64,000 nt of DNA. It comes from Spirochaetota bacterium (GTDB lineage Bacteria; Spirochaetota; Spirochaetia; Treponematales; UBA12059). Every line of letters starts with the position of its first letter. The first letter of the stretch is position 1. The stretch spans positions 62,001 through 126,000 of the forward strand of contig JAKPPT010000115.1 in the NCBI GenBank assembly GCA_029547205.1. The letters run 5' to 3'. Shown here one piece after another: positions 10,557 through 20,040 of this stretch. The notes beneath the pieces were generated by a model. It was given only the letters and a program-made list of their open reading frames with translations, searched no databases and was not told the origin of the DNA. The position numbers and the translations under genes are program-made.

Positions 10557-12545
10557 ATGCACAGCATTCCCAACCTTGACGGACCGGGACACACACATGC
10601 TATCTGTAACTGCTGCGGCTGCGGTTGTTTCTCAATGCGCATTGCAAACATGTACCGCAATCCGGATATGGTTCGCTCCAATTTTGTTGCACAGGTTGAC
10701 CCTGAAAAGTGCGTTGCCTGCGGAGCCTGTGTTGAGAACTGTCCCTCGAACGCTGCAAAACTCGGACAAAAAATCTGCGCCGATAAGCTCGGAAAACCCG
10801 AGAAGAAAGTACTACCCTACGACACCGAATGGGGTCCTGACAAATGGAACCCCGATTACCGCATCAATCGGAAAGTTGTAGAAGATACCGGATCAAGCCC
10901 ATGTAAAGCTGGCTGTCCTGCTCATATTGGAATTCAAGGTTATATGAAATTAGCAGCACAGGGCAAGTATACCGAAGCACTCGAACTCATCAAGCAGGAA
11001 AACCCATTCCCTGCTGTTTGTGGCCGCATCTGTCCGCGCAAGTGTGAATCGGAATGTACACGAGGCAACCTTGACGATCCGCTCGCTATTGATGAAATAA
11101 AAAAATTCATTGCAGAAAAAGACCTCCATGCTGGGAGCCGCTACATACCGCGGAAGCGGCACGAGTATGGCAACAAAATTGCAGTGATTGGTGCAGGACC
11201 TGCAGGACTCTCCTGCGCGTACTTCCTGGCTCAGGATGGTTACAATGTAACAGTCTTTGAAAAAGAAAAATTGCCTGGCGGAATGCTCACATTTGGTATT
11301 CCCGCTTTCCGTCTTGAAAAAGATGTTATCGATGCTGAAATTGATGTACTCCGTGCGCTGGGTGTGACTATAAAAACCGGAATCGAAGTCGGTAAAGACG
11401 TAACAATACCGCAGCTTCGAAAAGAAGGCTATGAAGCGTTTTACATTGCTGTAGGCGCACAAGCAGGCCGCATGCTCAACCTCCCCGGAGAAGACGCTGC
11501 AGGAGTTATGACCGGTCTCGATTTTCTCCGCAAAGTTAACCTTGGGGACAGACCTCAACTTTCCGGAAAAGTTGCTGTAATCGGAGGCGGAAACGTAGCT
11601 ATCGACGTAGCCCGCACTGCAGTACGCACTGGTGCGCAAAAAGTAACCATGTACTGTCTTGAAAAACGTGAAGAAATGCCCGCTCTTCCCGAAGAAATCG
11701 AAGAAGCGCTCCATGAAGGCATCAGTATTGAAAATTCATGGGGACCAAAACAAATTCTTACCAGGAACGGGAAAGTATCAGGTGTCGAGTTCAAACGCTG
11801 TACCGCTGTCTTCAATGCAGAAGGAAAATTCAGTCCGACATATAACGAAAATGAAACCATTACCATTGATGCTGACTATGTGCTTCTCTCTGTCGGACAG
11901 GCCATTGACTGGGGCAAACTCCTTGAAGGCACAACAATCGAACTCAATCCCAATAAAACGATAAAAGTTGATCCTATTACCTTCCAGACCAGCGAGCCTG
12001 ATGTGTTCGCCGGAGGCGATGTTGTCACCGGTCCTAAATTCGCAATTGATGCAATTGCAATGGGTAAAGAAGGTGCAATTTCACTGCATCGGTTTGTACA
12101 CAAGGGCCAGAGTCTTGTTCTCGGACGGCTCAAGCGCGACTATAAACCGCTCGACAAAGAGAACCTGGACCTCGAAGGCTATGACAGAATACCTCGGCAG
12201 CGACCCCTCGATAAAGAAACTCATGGAGCACCAGCAATGCGAGACACGCGCGGAACCTTTACCGAAGATCAAGTCAAAAAAGAAACTGAGCGCTGCCTTT
12301 CCTGTGGTGCATCGGTTATTGATGAGTTCATGTGTGTTGGCTGCGGACAATGCGTCACGCAATGTAAGTTTGATGCAATAAAGCTTGTACGACGTTATGA
12401 TGAACCCGGTGTTCCCTTTGAAAAACTCAAACCCACGGTAGTAAAATATATGCTCATGCGCAAGCTGAGAATCGCTGGTAAAAAATTAGTAACATCAATT
12501 TCCAAACCATTCAGCGGTTCCAGGCAAAAAGAAAAGACAATGTAA
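10557..12545 (+). CDS. FAD-dependent oxidoreductase with 4Fe-4S domains (glutamate synthase small-subunit-like), continuation of the upstream ORF
   Basis: CVACGACVENCPSNA; IAVIGAGPAGLSCAYFLAQDGYNVTVFEK; AVIGGGNVAIDVARTA; C-terminal CVGCGQCVTQCKFDA. Confidence 0.9.
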   Translation: MHSIPNLDGPGHTHAICNCCGCGCFSMRIANMYRNPDMVRSNFVAQVDPEKCVACGACVENCPSNAAKLGQKICADKLGKPEKKVLPYDTEWGPDKWNPDYRINRKVVEDTGSSPCKAGCPAHIGIQGYMKLAAQGKYTEALELIKQENPFPAVCGRICPRKCESECTRGNLDDPLAIDEIKKFIAEKDLHAGSRYIPRKRHEYGNKIAVIGAGPAGLSCAYFLAQDGYNVTVFEKEKLPGGMLTFGIPAFRLEKDVIDAEIDVLRALGVTIKTGIEVGKDVTIPQLRKEGYEAFYIAVGAQAGRMLNLPGEDAAGVMTGLDFLRKVNLGDRPQLSGKVAVIGGGNVAIDVARTAVRTGAQKVTMYCLEKREEMPALPEEIEEALHEGISIENSWGPKQILTRNGKVSGVEFKRCTAVFNAEGKFSPTYNENETITIDADYVLLSVGQAIDWGKLLEGTTIELNPNKTIKVDPITFQTSEPDVFAGGDVVTGPKFAIDAIAMGKEGAISLHRFVHKGQSLVLGRLKRDYKPLDKENLDLEGYDRIPRQRPLDKETHGAPAMRDTRGTFTEDQVKKETERCLSCGASVIDEFMCVGCGQCVTQCKFDAIKLVRRYDEPGVPFEKLKPTVVKYMLMRKLRIAGKKLVTSISKPFSGSRQKEKTM

Positions 12546-12554
12546 AACAAAAGA

Positions 12555-12585
12555 GCAGGCATCTGGCTCATAGCCAGCTGCCTGC
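12555..12585 (+). terminator. Strong hairpin between oxidoreductase and hypA (attenuator or mRNA processing site)
   Basis: GCAGGCAtCTGGCT/AGCCAGcTGCCTGC inverted repeat followed by a short T tract. Confidence 0.5.
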
Positions 12586-12616
12586 TTTGTAGCACACAGA
12601 GACAGGGATTTAACAA

Positions 12617-12958
12617 TTGCACGAATTAGGAATACTAATTAACATAGCCGAAACAATTACTTCGATCGCACAGGAGCAGGGAATTCAGGAAATTCAGACG
12701 CTCGTTTTAGAAATTGGCGAACTCTCTCCAGTCGTTCCTCACTATATAGAAGAATGCTACCCAGCTGCTGTTCATGACACTATTCTGGAAAATACTGAAC
12801 TAAAAATTGAACTTGTGCCCGGCATTGGGAAATGCAGATCATGCGGTGAAACCTTTAATGTAGTAAAGCATCATGCACAGTGCCCAGTATGTTCACATAG
12901 TGCTTTTGACGTTCTCTCCGGTAAAGATTTTATTATAAAAGAAATAATAGCACGGTAA
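12617..12958 (+). CDS. hypA: Hydrogenase nickel incorporation protein HypA
   Basis: TTG start: MHELGILINIAETI...CRSCGETF...CPVCSHSAF zinc motif. Confidence 0.93.
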   Translation: MHELGILINIAETITSIAQEQGIQEIQTLVLEIGELSPVVPHYIEECYPAAVHDTILENTELKIELVPGIGKCRSCGETFNVVKHHAQCPVCSHSAFDVLSGKDFIIKEIIAR

Positions 12959-13019
12959 AATATTTTTATTCGCCTGCATCGTATTATCACTAATAACTTT
13001 CCAAAAATGTTCGCCCAGT

Positions 13020-13071
13020 GGCGCTCATTAGACGCGCCTGTAAGGCGCTATTAAGACGCCTGTGAGACGCC
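13020..13071. repeat. Short imperfect repeat/hairpin cluster
   Basis: GGCGCTcATTAGACGC / GGCGCTATTAAGACGC and GCGCCTGTAAGGCGC / ACGCCTGTGAGACGC. Confidence 0.5.
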
Positions 13072-13090
13072 ACACTCGAATACACACACA

Positions 13091-13121
13091 AAAAAAGCTG
13101 CCCGCGTGGGGCAGCTTTTTT
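13091..13121. terminator. Bidirectional intrinsic terminator between convergent hypA and nifJ
   Basis: aaaaaaGCTGCCCgcgtGGGGCAGCtttttt. Confidence 0.85.
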
Positions 13122-13228
13122 ATCAGGCATATAGAATGAGCCGATAGTAAGTGGCTCGCGATAGCACTGAAATCAGGACACCCTGTCGAAAACTCAAAAA
13201 TTTCTCGCGGTGCCTGGTTTTTTACCGT

Positions 13229-16200
13229 TTAGAACGGCCGTTCCGAAAGGTACTTATATTCCTTCCAGCGGCGCTCAACAAGCATTCGCTCTTTTTGCAT
13301 GAGCATTGCAGCGCGTTCAGGATTCATTGCAGTAAGACTCTTGAAGCGAGTTTCACTGTTCATGAATTCTTGTACCTTTTCAAACACTGGCTCTTTGCTG
13401 TCAAGCTGGAACGGATTCTTGCCTTCTGCAACGAGGCGCGGATCATAGCGATAGAGCGGCCAGATTCCCGATTCTACAACGAGCTTCTGCTGATTCATAC
13501 CCTTCATCATATCGATGCCGTGATTGATACAGTGGCTATACGCAATGATTACTGAAGGACCGTTATAACTCTCAGCCTCGCGGATTGCTTTGAGCGCCTG
13601 GTTCATGTTAGCACCCATAGCAATTTGTGCGACATACACATATCCATAGCTCATTGCGATCATACCGAGATCTTTCTTTCCAATATCCTTACCGCTTGCA
13701 GCAAACTTTGCAACCGCTCCATACGGAGTCGATTTGGACATCTGACCACCGGTATTTGAATACACTTCGGTATCGAGCACGAGGAGGTTAACATTTCTTC
13801 CGGAAGCAATTACATGGTCAAGACCACCAAAACCAATATCGTAAGCCCAGCCATCACCACCAAAAATCCAGACTGAGCGTCTTATAAGATAGTCAGCAAC
13901 ATTGGAAAGCTCTTTTGCCCACTCTTCGTTTATACCAGCAAGTGTTTTTTTGAGTTCTGCAACCTGCACACGCTGAGCTTCAATTGCTGCATCATCTTCC
14001 TGAGTATTGTTGAGCAGCTTATCCGCCATGGGGAGCTTTGCTTTGTTAGCGATAAGCAACTCGCGTGCATATTCAGCGAGCTTATCGGCATTGAGACGCA
14101 TACCGTAACCAAACTCTGCAGCATCCTCAAAGAGGCTGTTTGACCAAACAGGTCCCCTGCCATCTGCACGCTGTGCATAGGGGGTTGTGGGCAGGTTACC
14201 GCCATAAATTGATGAACAACCGGTTGCATTCGCAATAATAGCGCGGTCGCCAAAGAGCTGGCTAACCATTTTAATGTATGGTGTTTCACCACAACCAGCA
14301 CACGCTCCTGAGAACTCAAAGAGCGGGCGTTTCATCGCAACACCCTTAATCGTACCCAGATTGAGATTTTCCGGTTCGGGCAGCGAGAGGAAGAATTCCC
14401 AATTTTCAGCTTCCTGTTTGCGGACAGAGAGCTGATCCACAAAATTGATCGCCTTGCGCGATGGATCGGCTTTATCCTTCACAGGACAAATATTGATACA
14501 GGCTCCGCAGCCGGTACAATCCTCTGGTGCTACCTGAATTGTTGCTTTGAGACCCTCAAACTCTTTACCCTTTGCATCGGCACTCTTGAATGCAGCAGGT
14601 GCGTTCTTGAGCAGTTCGGGCTTGTATGTTTTCATGCGGATAACAGCGTGGGGACAGACCACCGTACACTGGCCGCACTGAATACAGATTGATGGATCCC
14701 ATTCGGGGATTTTTTCCGCGATATTGCGCTTTTCGTACTGAGTGGTTGCCGTCGGATAGGTTCCATCAACAGGAAAGCTGCTCACGGGAAGCTTGTCACC
14801 CTTAGCGGCAATGATTTCACCAAGCACCTTGCGCACAAACTCTGGCGCTTGTGCCGGCACAGGCGGAACCATTCTAATTTTGCTTGAAGGCTGTGAAGGA
14901 TACTTAACTTCCTGCACTGCATTCAATGCCATATCGATTGCCTTGAGGTTGTTCTCCACAACATCGGCACCTTTGCGGGCATAGGTTTTTTCTGTGTATT
15001 TCTTAATGAGCGCAACAGCTTCTGCTTCAGGCAGCACACCGGAAATCTTAAAGAATGCGGTCTGCATAACCGTATTGATGCGGTTACCCATGCCTGCCTT
15101 TTCCGCAATATCCATACCATCAATCACATAGAACTTGAGTTTCTTTGCAATAATTCGTTCCTGCACTTCATACGGGATTTGGTCCCATACTTTGTCAGCG
15201 GGGAATGGGCTATTCAAGAGGAACGTGCCGCCCTCTTTTGCCCAGGAAAGAATATCGAGCTTCTCCAGGAAGGAGAACTTATGGCAAGCAATAAAATCGG
15301 CCTTTGTGATGAGATACGGTTTTTCAATTTTACCGGGTCCAAAGCGGAGATGGCTGATAGTATAGGTACCAGCTTTCTTGGAGTCATACACAAAGTAACC
15401 CTGTGCGGCAAAATCGGTTTCATCACCAATGATCTTGATCGAGTTCTTATTAGCACCAACAGTACCATCAGAACCGAGACCAACAAAGATGCATTCTTTT
15501 ATGCCATTGAGCGGGAGCTCAAAATTTTCATCATACTTGAGATTGAGATTAGTGACATCATCGGTAATACCTACGGTAAACTCGTGCATGGGCTTGGCTG
15601 CATCAAGATTCTCAAACACAGCCTTAACCATTGCAGGAGTAAACTCCGCAGAACCAAGACCGTAGCGTCCACCAACAACAAGCGGCCAATCATTAAAGTG
15701 ACCCTTGCCAGATTCCATCGCCTCACCAATTGCCGTGCGGACATCTTCATAGAGCGGCTCGCCTATGGAACCAGGCTCTTTTGTGCGGTCTAGCACTGCA
15801 ATTTTTTTAATGGTTTTAGGAAGAGCGTTGATAAAGGCATCGACACTGAATGGCCGATACAGTCTGACCATGAGCACACCAACTTTTTCGCCCTTTGAAG
15901 CAAGGTATGCAACAGTTTCCTCAGCAGTGTCCGAACCAGAGCCCATAATAATGATAACTTTATCTGCATCGGGAGCACCAACATAGTCAAAGAGGTGGTA
16001 CTGACGTCCGGTGAGCTTTGCAAACTTGTCCATGTAAGCCTGAACGATACCCGGTACAGCCTGATAGTATTTGTTTGCAACCTCACGACCTGCAAAGTAA
16101 ACATCGGGATTCTGGCTCGTACCGCGAATTGCCGGTTTTTCGGGATTGAGACCGCGTGCACGATGAGCGCGTACGAGATCGGGGTTGATCATAGCACGCA

Positions 16201-16774
16201 TGGTGTCGTAAGAAAGCTCTTCAACTTTTAATACTTCGTGCGAAGTTCTAAAACCATCAAAGAAGTGCAGGAACGGAACACGAGCTTCCAGCGTGGCAGC
16301 ATGTGCAATGAGCGCGAGATCCATTACTTCCTGTACATTAGCAGATGCAAGCATAGCCCAGCCTGTCTGCCGGCATGCCATTACATCTTGATGATCACCA
16401 AAAATTGAAAGCGCATGAGCAGCGACAGCACGAGCTGCTATATGGAATACCGTGGGAGTAAGCTCACCTGCAATTTTATACATGTTGGGGATCATGAGGA
16501 GGAGCCCCTGGCTTGCAGTAAACGTTGTTGTTAAAGCACCGCTTGTGAGTGCACCATGGACTGCACCTGCAGCACCAGCTTCTGATTGCAGCTCAACAAC
16601 CTGGGGGACAGTCCCGAAAATATTCTTGCGCCCTTGAGCGCTGAATTCATCTGATAGCTCACCCATAGGCGAGGATGGAGTAATAGGATAAATAGCTATT
16701 ACTTCCGAGCAGGCATGGGCAACATGAGCTGCGGCAGCATTGCCGTCAATCATGACCATTTTCTTCTCTGACAT
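13229..16774 (-). CDS. nifJ: Pyruvate:ferredoxin (flavodoxin) oxidoreductase
   Basis: 1181 aa; YPITPSSPMGELSDEFSAQGRKNIFG, two 4Fe-4S motifs (CIQCGQCTVVCPH, CTGCGACINICP), TPP domain GGDGWAYDIGFGGLDHV. Confidence 0.97.
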   Translation of the reverse strand: MSEKKMVMIDGNAAAAHVAHACSEVIAIYPITPSSPMGELSDEFSAQGRKNIFGTVPQVVELQSEAGAAGAVHGALTSGALTTTFTASQGLLLMIPNMYKIAGELTPTVFHIAARAVAAHALSIFGDHQDVMACRQTGWAMLASANVQEVMDLALIAHAATLEARVPFLHFFDGFRTSHEVLKVEELSYDTMRAMINPDLVRAHRARGLNPEKPAIRGTSQNPDVYFAGREVANKYYQAVPGIVQAYMDKFAKLTGRQYHLFDYVGAPDADKVIIIMGSGSDTAEETVAYLASKGEKVGVLMVRLYRPFSVDAFINALPKTIKKIAVLDRTKEPGSIGEPLYEDVRTAIGEAMESGKGHFNDWPLVVGGRYGLGSAEFTPAMVKAVFENLDAAKPMHEFTVGITDDVTNLNLKYDENFELPLNGIKECIFVGLGSDGTVGANKNSIKIIGDETDFAAQGYFVYDSKKAGTYTISHLRFGPGKIEKPYLITKADFIACHKFSFLEKLDILSWAKEGGTFLLNSPFPADKVWDQIPYEVQERIIAKKLKFYVIDGMDIAEKAGMGNRINTVMQTAFFKISGVLPEAEAVALIKKYTEKTYARKGADVVENNLKAIDMALNAVQEVKYPSQPSSKIRMVPPVPAQAPEFVRKVLGEIIAAKGDKLPVSSFPVDGTYPTATTQYEKRNIAEKIPEWDPSICIQCGQCTVVCPHAVIRMKTYKPELLKNAPAAFKSADAKGKEFEGLKATIQVAPEDCTGCGACINICPVKDKADPSRKAINFVDQLSVRKQEAENWEFFLSLPEPENLNLGTIKGVAMKRPLFEFSGACAGCGETPYIKMVSQLFGDRAIIANATGCSSIYGGNLPTTPYAQRADGRGPVWSNSLFEDAAEFGYGMRLNADKLAEYARELLIANKAKLPMADKLLNNTQEDDAAIEAQRVQVAELKKTLAGINEEWAKELSNVADYLIRRSVWIFGGDGWAYDIGFGGLDHVIASGRNVNLLVLDTEVYSNTGGQMSKSTPYGAVAKFAASGKDIGKKDLGMIAMSYGYVYVAQIAMGANMNQALKAIREAESYNGPSVIIAYSHCINHGIDMMKGMNQQKLVVESGIWPLYRYDPRLVAEGKNPFQLDSKEPVFEKVQEFMNSETRFKSLTAMNPERAAMLMQKERMLVERRWKEYKYLSERPF

Positions 16775-16922
16775 TGCTTTGTCCTTGAAACTATAGATTC
16801 CTGGTCTACCGTAGAAGTGAGAAAAGCCAGGTTTTAATGCTGGCAGTATAATAGTAAGTTTCTAAAATTTACGCAATAGCATGAAAAACTTACCAAATAG
16901 TACCAGATCGATGAGATTTTTC

Positions 16923-18014
16923 TTAATACTCAATACGCTGAGCGCAAAAGGTGATTGTTTTTTTAATCACATCGCTTGCCTCAGGAAGCAATGGAACGAG
17001 CATCCAATCATGAAACATGCCGGGATACTCATAAAAGAACAAATCCGGATAGGTCTGCTCTGTGCCGCACTTGACTGGTTCGTTGCACGGGCGCTCTGCG
17101 CGTGCTGCTGCTCTTCGTTCAGCTTGGACAAACCGTTCCTTAAAGCGAACCGCGTCAGCATATAAAAGATCGTCTGTCCCTGTAAAAAGAGCAGTGGGAC
17201 AAAGATTGTGAAAACTCCCATAGAGCGGACTTATATGGTACTCATCGAGCGGTGCACCCTGTGCATAGTACGCCGCTGCAGCCCTGAGCCCTTGCACGCT
17301 CAATATTGCATCGACCGCCTCAAGTTCAGCAAGCTGTGAATTGTTCATGGTTAAATCCAGCCAGGGTGAATAGAGTATGAGCGCATCTGGGAGCCTCTCG
17401 CCTCTATCGCGAAGCTCGAGCGCCATACTCAGAGCAAGTCCTCCTCCAGCAGAGTCCCCCATGAGCACTACTCTCGAAGCTGAATACCGTTCCAGAACAT
17501 CATGATAGAGCGCTAACGCAAATTTCTGTATATCTCGACACCCATGCTCTGGCGCAAGCGGATAGTCGGGGAACACCATTGCCCCGCCCCATACCTGTGC
17601 TAACTTTTCAATCAGGAGCCAATGCCGTTTTGTTACACCCTCAAGAAACGCGCCGCCATGAAAATAGAGTAGAATTGGTACAGCATCGCTCTCTCTCGCT
17701 GCAAGAGGAGTTTCGCTTACCCAAACTGCTCTCGGATCAGCCTTGTTTACAGCGGCACCAATAGCTCTGTTTGCTTTCTCTGCCCGTTCAACCCTGCGCC
17801 GTATAGTCCAAACCTTTTGTCCGTAAAAATGCTCCACGCTGATGTTACAAGAACGATGCAGCTTACCCGGCACTGCCTCCGGCGTTTTCTTAAACCTATT
17901 TAACAGCATGTTTCGCTCGGTATTTTTTTTCATACCGATGAACCGCATTACCGCACGGAGCATGCGCGCTGTGTGAGGAGTAGATTGTACATAGTGAGTT
18001 TCAAAAACACTCAT
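16923..18014 (-). CDS. Alpha/beta hydrolase (HSL/lipase-like)
   Basis: YFHGGAF, MGDSAGGGLAL, YSPWLDLT, FHDW. Confidence 0.88.
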   Translation of the reverse strand: MSVFETHYVQSTPHTARMLRAVMRFIGMKKNTERNMLLNRFKKTPEAVPGKLHRSCNISVEHFYGQKVWTIRRRVERAEKANRAIGAAVNKADPRAVWVSETPLAARESDAVPILLYFHGGAFLEGVTKRHWLLIEKLAQVWGGAMVFPDYPLAPEHGCRDIQKFALALYHDVLERYSASRVVLMGDSAGGGLALSMALELRDRGERLPDALILYSPWLDLTMNNSQLAELEAVDAILSVQGLRAAAAYYAQGAPLDEYHISPLYGSFHNLCPTALFTGTDDLLYADAVRFKERFVQAERRAAARAERPCNEPVKCGTEQTYPDLFFYEYPGMFHDWMLVPLLPEASDVIKKTITFCAQRIEY

Positions 18015-18027
18015 TACTGCAACCCTT

Positions 18028-18172
18028 CAGTGTCACGAAGATTGTAAAAACTGTTTGCAGTATACCACAAGAGTTGATATAGTACATACTATACGTAACA
18101 GAGCGTATCAGTTTCTCTAACATTCAAAGATGCTATAATAAAACTGGATCTTTACAAGCTTCGAGACACTAA
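18028..18172. mobile_element. Inverted-repeat element copy B
   Basis: agtgtcacgaagattgtaaaaac ... tttacaagcttcgagacactaa. Confidence 0.6.
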
Positions 18173-18247
18173 CCAAAAAACAATTATTGCCGATAGCTTG
18201 TTTTTTATTTTGCTGTGATATATAATTTTTTTTCATAAGGAGTTTGA

Positions 18248-19819
18248 ATGAAATATACCAGATTATTAACGCTTATTTGCGCATTTTCATTGATAACGCT
18301 TTTTACGGGCTGCCCCCAAAAACCATCCGATCCTGTACCGCCGAAAACTATTTTAACAGATCTTTTTCCGACCTCTTACGAAGGAGCAAAAGGAAATCTT
18401 TGGACCATCATGGTCTATATGGATGGGGACAACAACTTGGAAGCTGCTGCAATCGAAGATTTCAATGAAATGGAAGCTGGTCTATTTGCAGCGAAAGTCC
18501 AGGATCCTTCAATCGAATCAAAAATCAATATAATCGTTTTATTTGACAGAATTCCAGGCGAAGACAGTTCGAACGGCAACTGGACAAATACCCGGCTTTA
18601 CAAAGTAAAACCTGATACAAATCCTGACTTCATCAACTCCGAACTGATATATGACAGCCCGGAACAAAATCTGGGTGACCCCAATTTGCTTAAAAATTTC
18701 ATAAGCTGGTCAAAAAGCAATTTCCCCGCTACTAATTATGCACTCGTGCTGTGGAATCATGGTGGTGGAGCTCGTAGCAGAAATACAACTCCCAGTACCA
18801 CTGTCACCGGGGATAAAAATGTTAAGGCAATCTGTTGGGATGACACGAATAACGGCGACTGTCTATATCTCGAAGAAGTACAGCAGGCTATCGGAGCAAA
18901 TTTTTCGTCTACCGACAAACTTTCCGTCCTTGGTTTCGATGCCTGTCTCATGGGAATGGTTGAGGTAGCGTACGAATTCAGGAATCTCGCTAAGTATATG
19001 GTCGCATCCATGCACACCGAGCAGGGCGATGGCTGGGATTACGAATATATTCTCAACCGGATCGCTACCGGGTCTATCAAAAATTACAGCGGCTCATCAA
19101 CATTCAATTTCACTGCCGGCAATCCGAGCCCCGAGGATTTCGCCAAGCTTGTCGTTTATGCCTACGAACATTATATCGAAAACCCCGGAAATAGATCTAA
19201 TAACTCAGGCGAAACTCTGTCAGCCATCGATCTTGATCCGACCAAAATAGAAGCTCTGAAAACTGCACTTTTTTCCCTGGCAAATGCTATGGATGCCGAA
19301 GGCAAGAAGGACTTCATAGAGAGCGACCGTGATGACGCAGTGAATTACTTTGCAAGTACCCTGGCGGCAAACAATGTCGATGGCGACGAGTTGGAATACC
19401 CATTTTTTGACATATACGACCTCTGCGACATAATTGCACATGATAGAAATACTCGCGAATATGGCACTGCTATAAAAAGGGCAGCTTCAAATGTAATAAC
19501 AAAACTCCACGATGTCATCGTCTGGGCATATGGAGATAGTGGCGGATACTGTGGTCCCTTCCGCGATGGCACCGGCTACTATTTTGGGAATACAAAATCC
19601 GGCCTCTCAATATTTTTCTCGCGGGGCAATATTACGTATACATCACAGGGAAACTCACCCGCAAGCCACTACGCATACCAGTGGTGGTATCGAGCAACCC
19701 GCATTACGAATCCCGGCAATTACGGGAACATAGATTTCGCGGTTTCTAATACCAATGGCAGCGTAGATACATGGAGAGAGCTCATGAATAAATGGTACTA
19801 TCCAAGCTGGGGTTATTAA
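18248..19819 (+). CDS. Clostripain-family (C11) cysteine peptidase lipoprotein
   Basis: Lipobox FTGC; WTIMVYMDGDNNLE; YALVLWNHGGG; LGFDACLMGMVEVAYEF. Confidence 0.9.
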   Translation: MKYTRLLTLICAFSLITLFTGCPQKPSDPVPPKTILTDLFPTSYEGAKGNLWTIMVYMDGDNNLEAAAIEDFNEMEAGLFAAKVQDPSIESKINIIVLFDRIPGEDSSNGNWTNTRLYKVKPDTNPDFINSELIYDSPEQNLGDPNLLKNFISWSKSNFPATNYALVLWNHGGGARSRNTTPSTTVTGDKNVKAICWDDTNNGDCLYLEEVQQAIGANFSSTDKLSVLGFDACLMGMVEVAYEFRNLAKYMVASMHTEQGDGWDYEYILNRIATGSIKNYSGSSTFNFTAGNPSPEDFAKLVVYAYEHYIENPGNRSNNSGETLSAIDLDPTKIEALKTALFSLANAMDAEGKKDFIESDRDDAVNYFASTLAANNVDGDELEYPFFDIYDLCDIIAHDRNTREYGTAIKRAASNVITKLHDVIVWAYGDSGGYCGPFRDGTGYYFGNTKSGLSIFFSRGNITYTSQGNSPASHYAYQWWYRATRITNPGNYGNIDFAVSNTNGSVDTWRELMNKWYYPSWGY

Positions 19820-19847
19820 TACTGTTCGCAAGAAGCATTAAACGAAG

Positions 19848-19881
19848 ACAGTGCTGCCCATTTTTGGGCAGCGCTTTTTTT
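19848..19881 (+). terminator. Intrinsic terminator after clostripain gene
   Basis: GCTGCCCAtttttGGGCAGCgcttttttt. Confidence 0.8.
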
Positions 19882-20040
19882 ATGCGCAGAGAGACAGACC
19901 TCATATCTTTTATAACTATTTTATGGTCTGTCCCTGGATTTTTCCTAATACCTATCACAAAAATCAATATTACTTTTTTTATTTGACAGCTCGAATTTTG
20001 CGTAGTAAAACGCTACGAACTTTTTATTCAGGATGTTTCC

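Noticed and set aside
10950-11714. 254-aa minus-strand ORF
   Set aside because: Antisense to the conserved oxidoreductase; Phe/Cys/Ser-rich shadow ORF.
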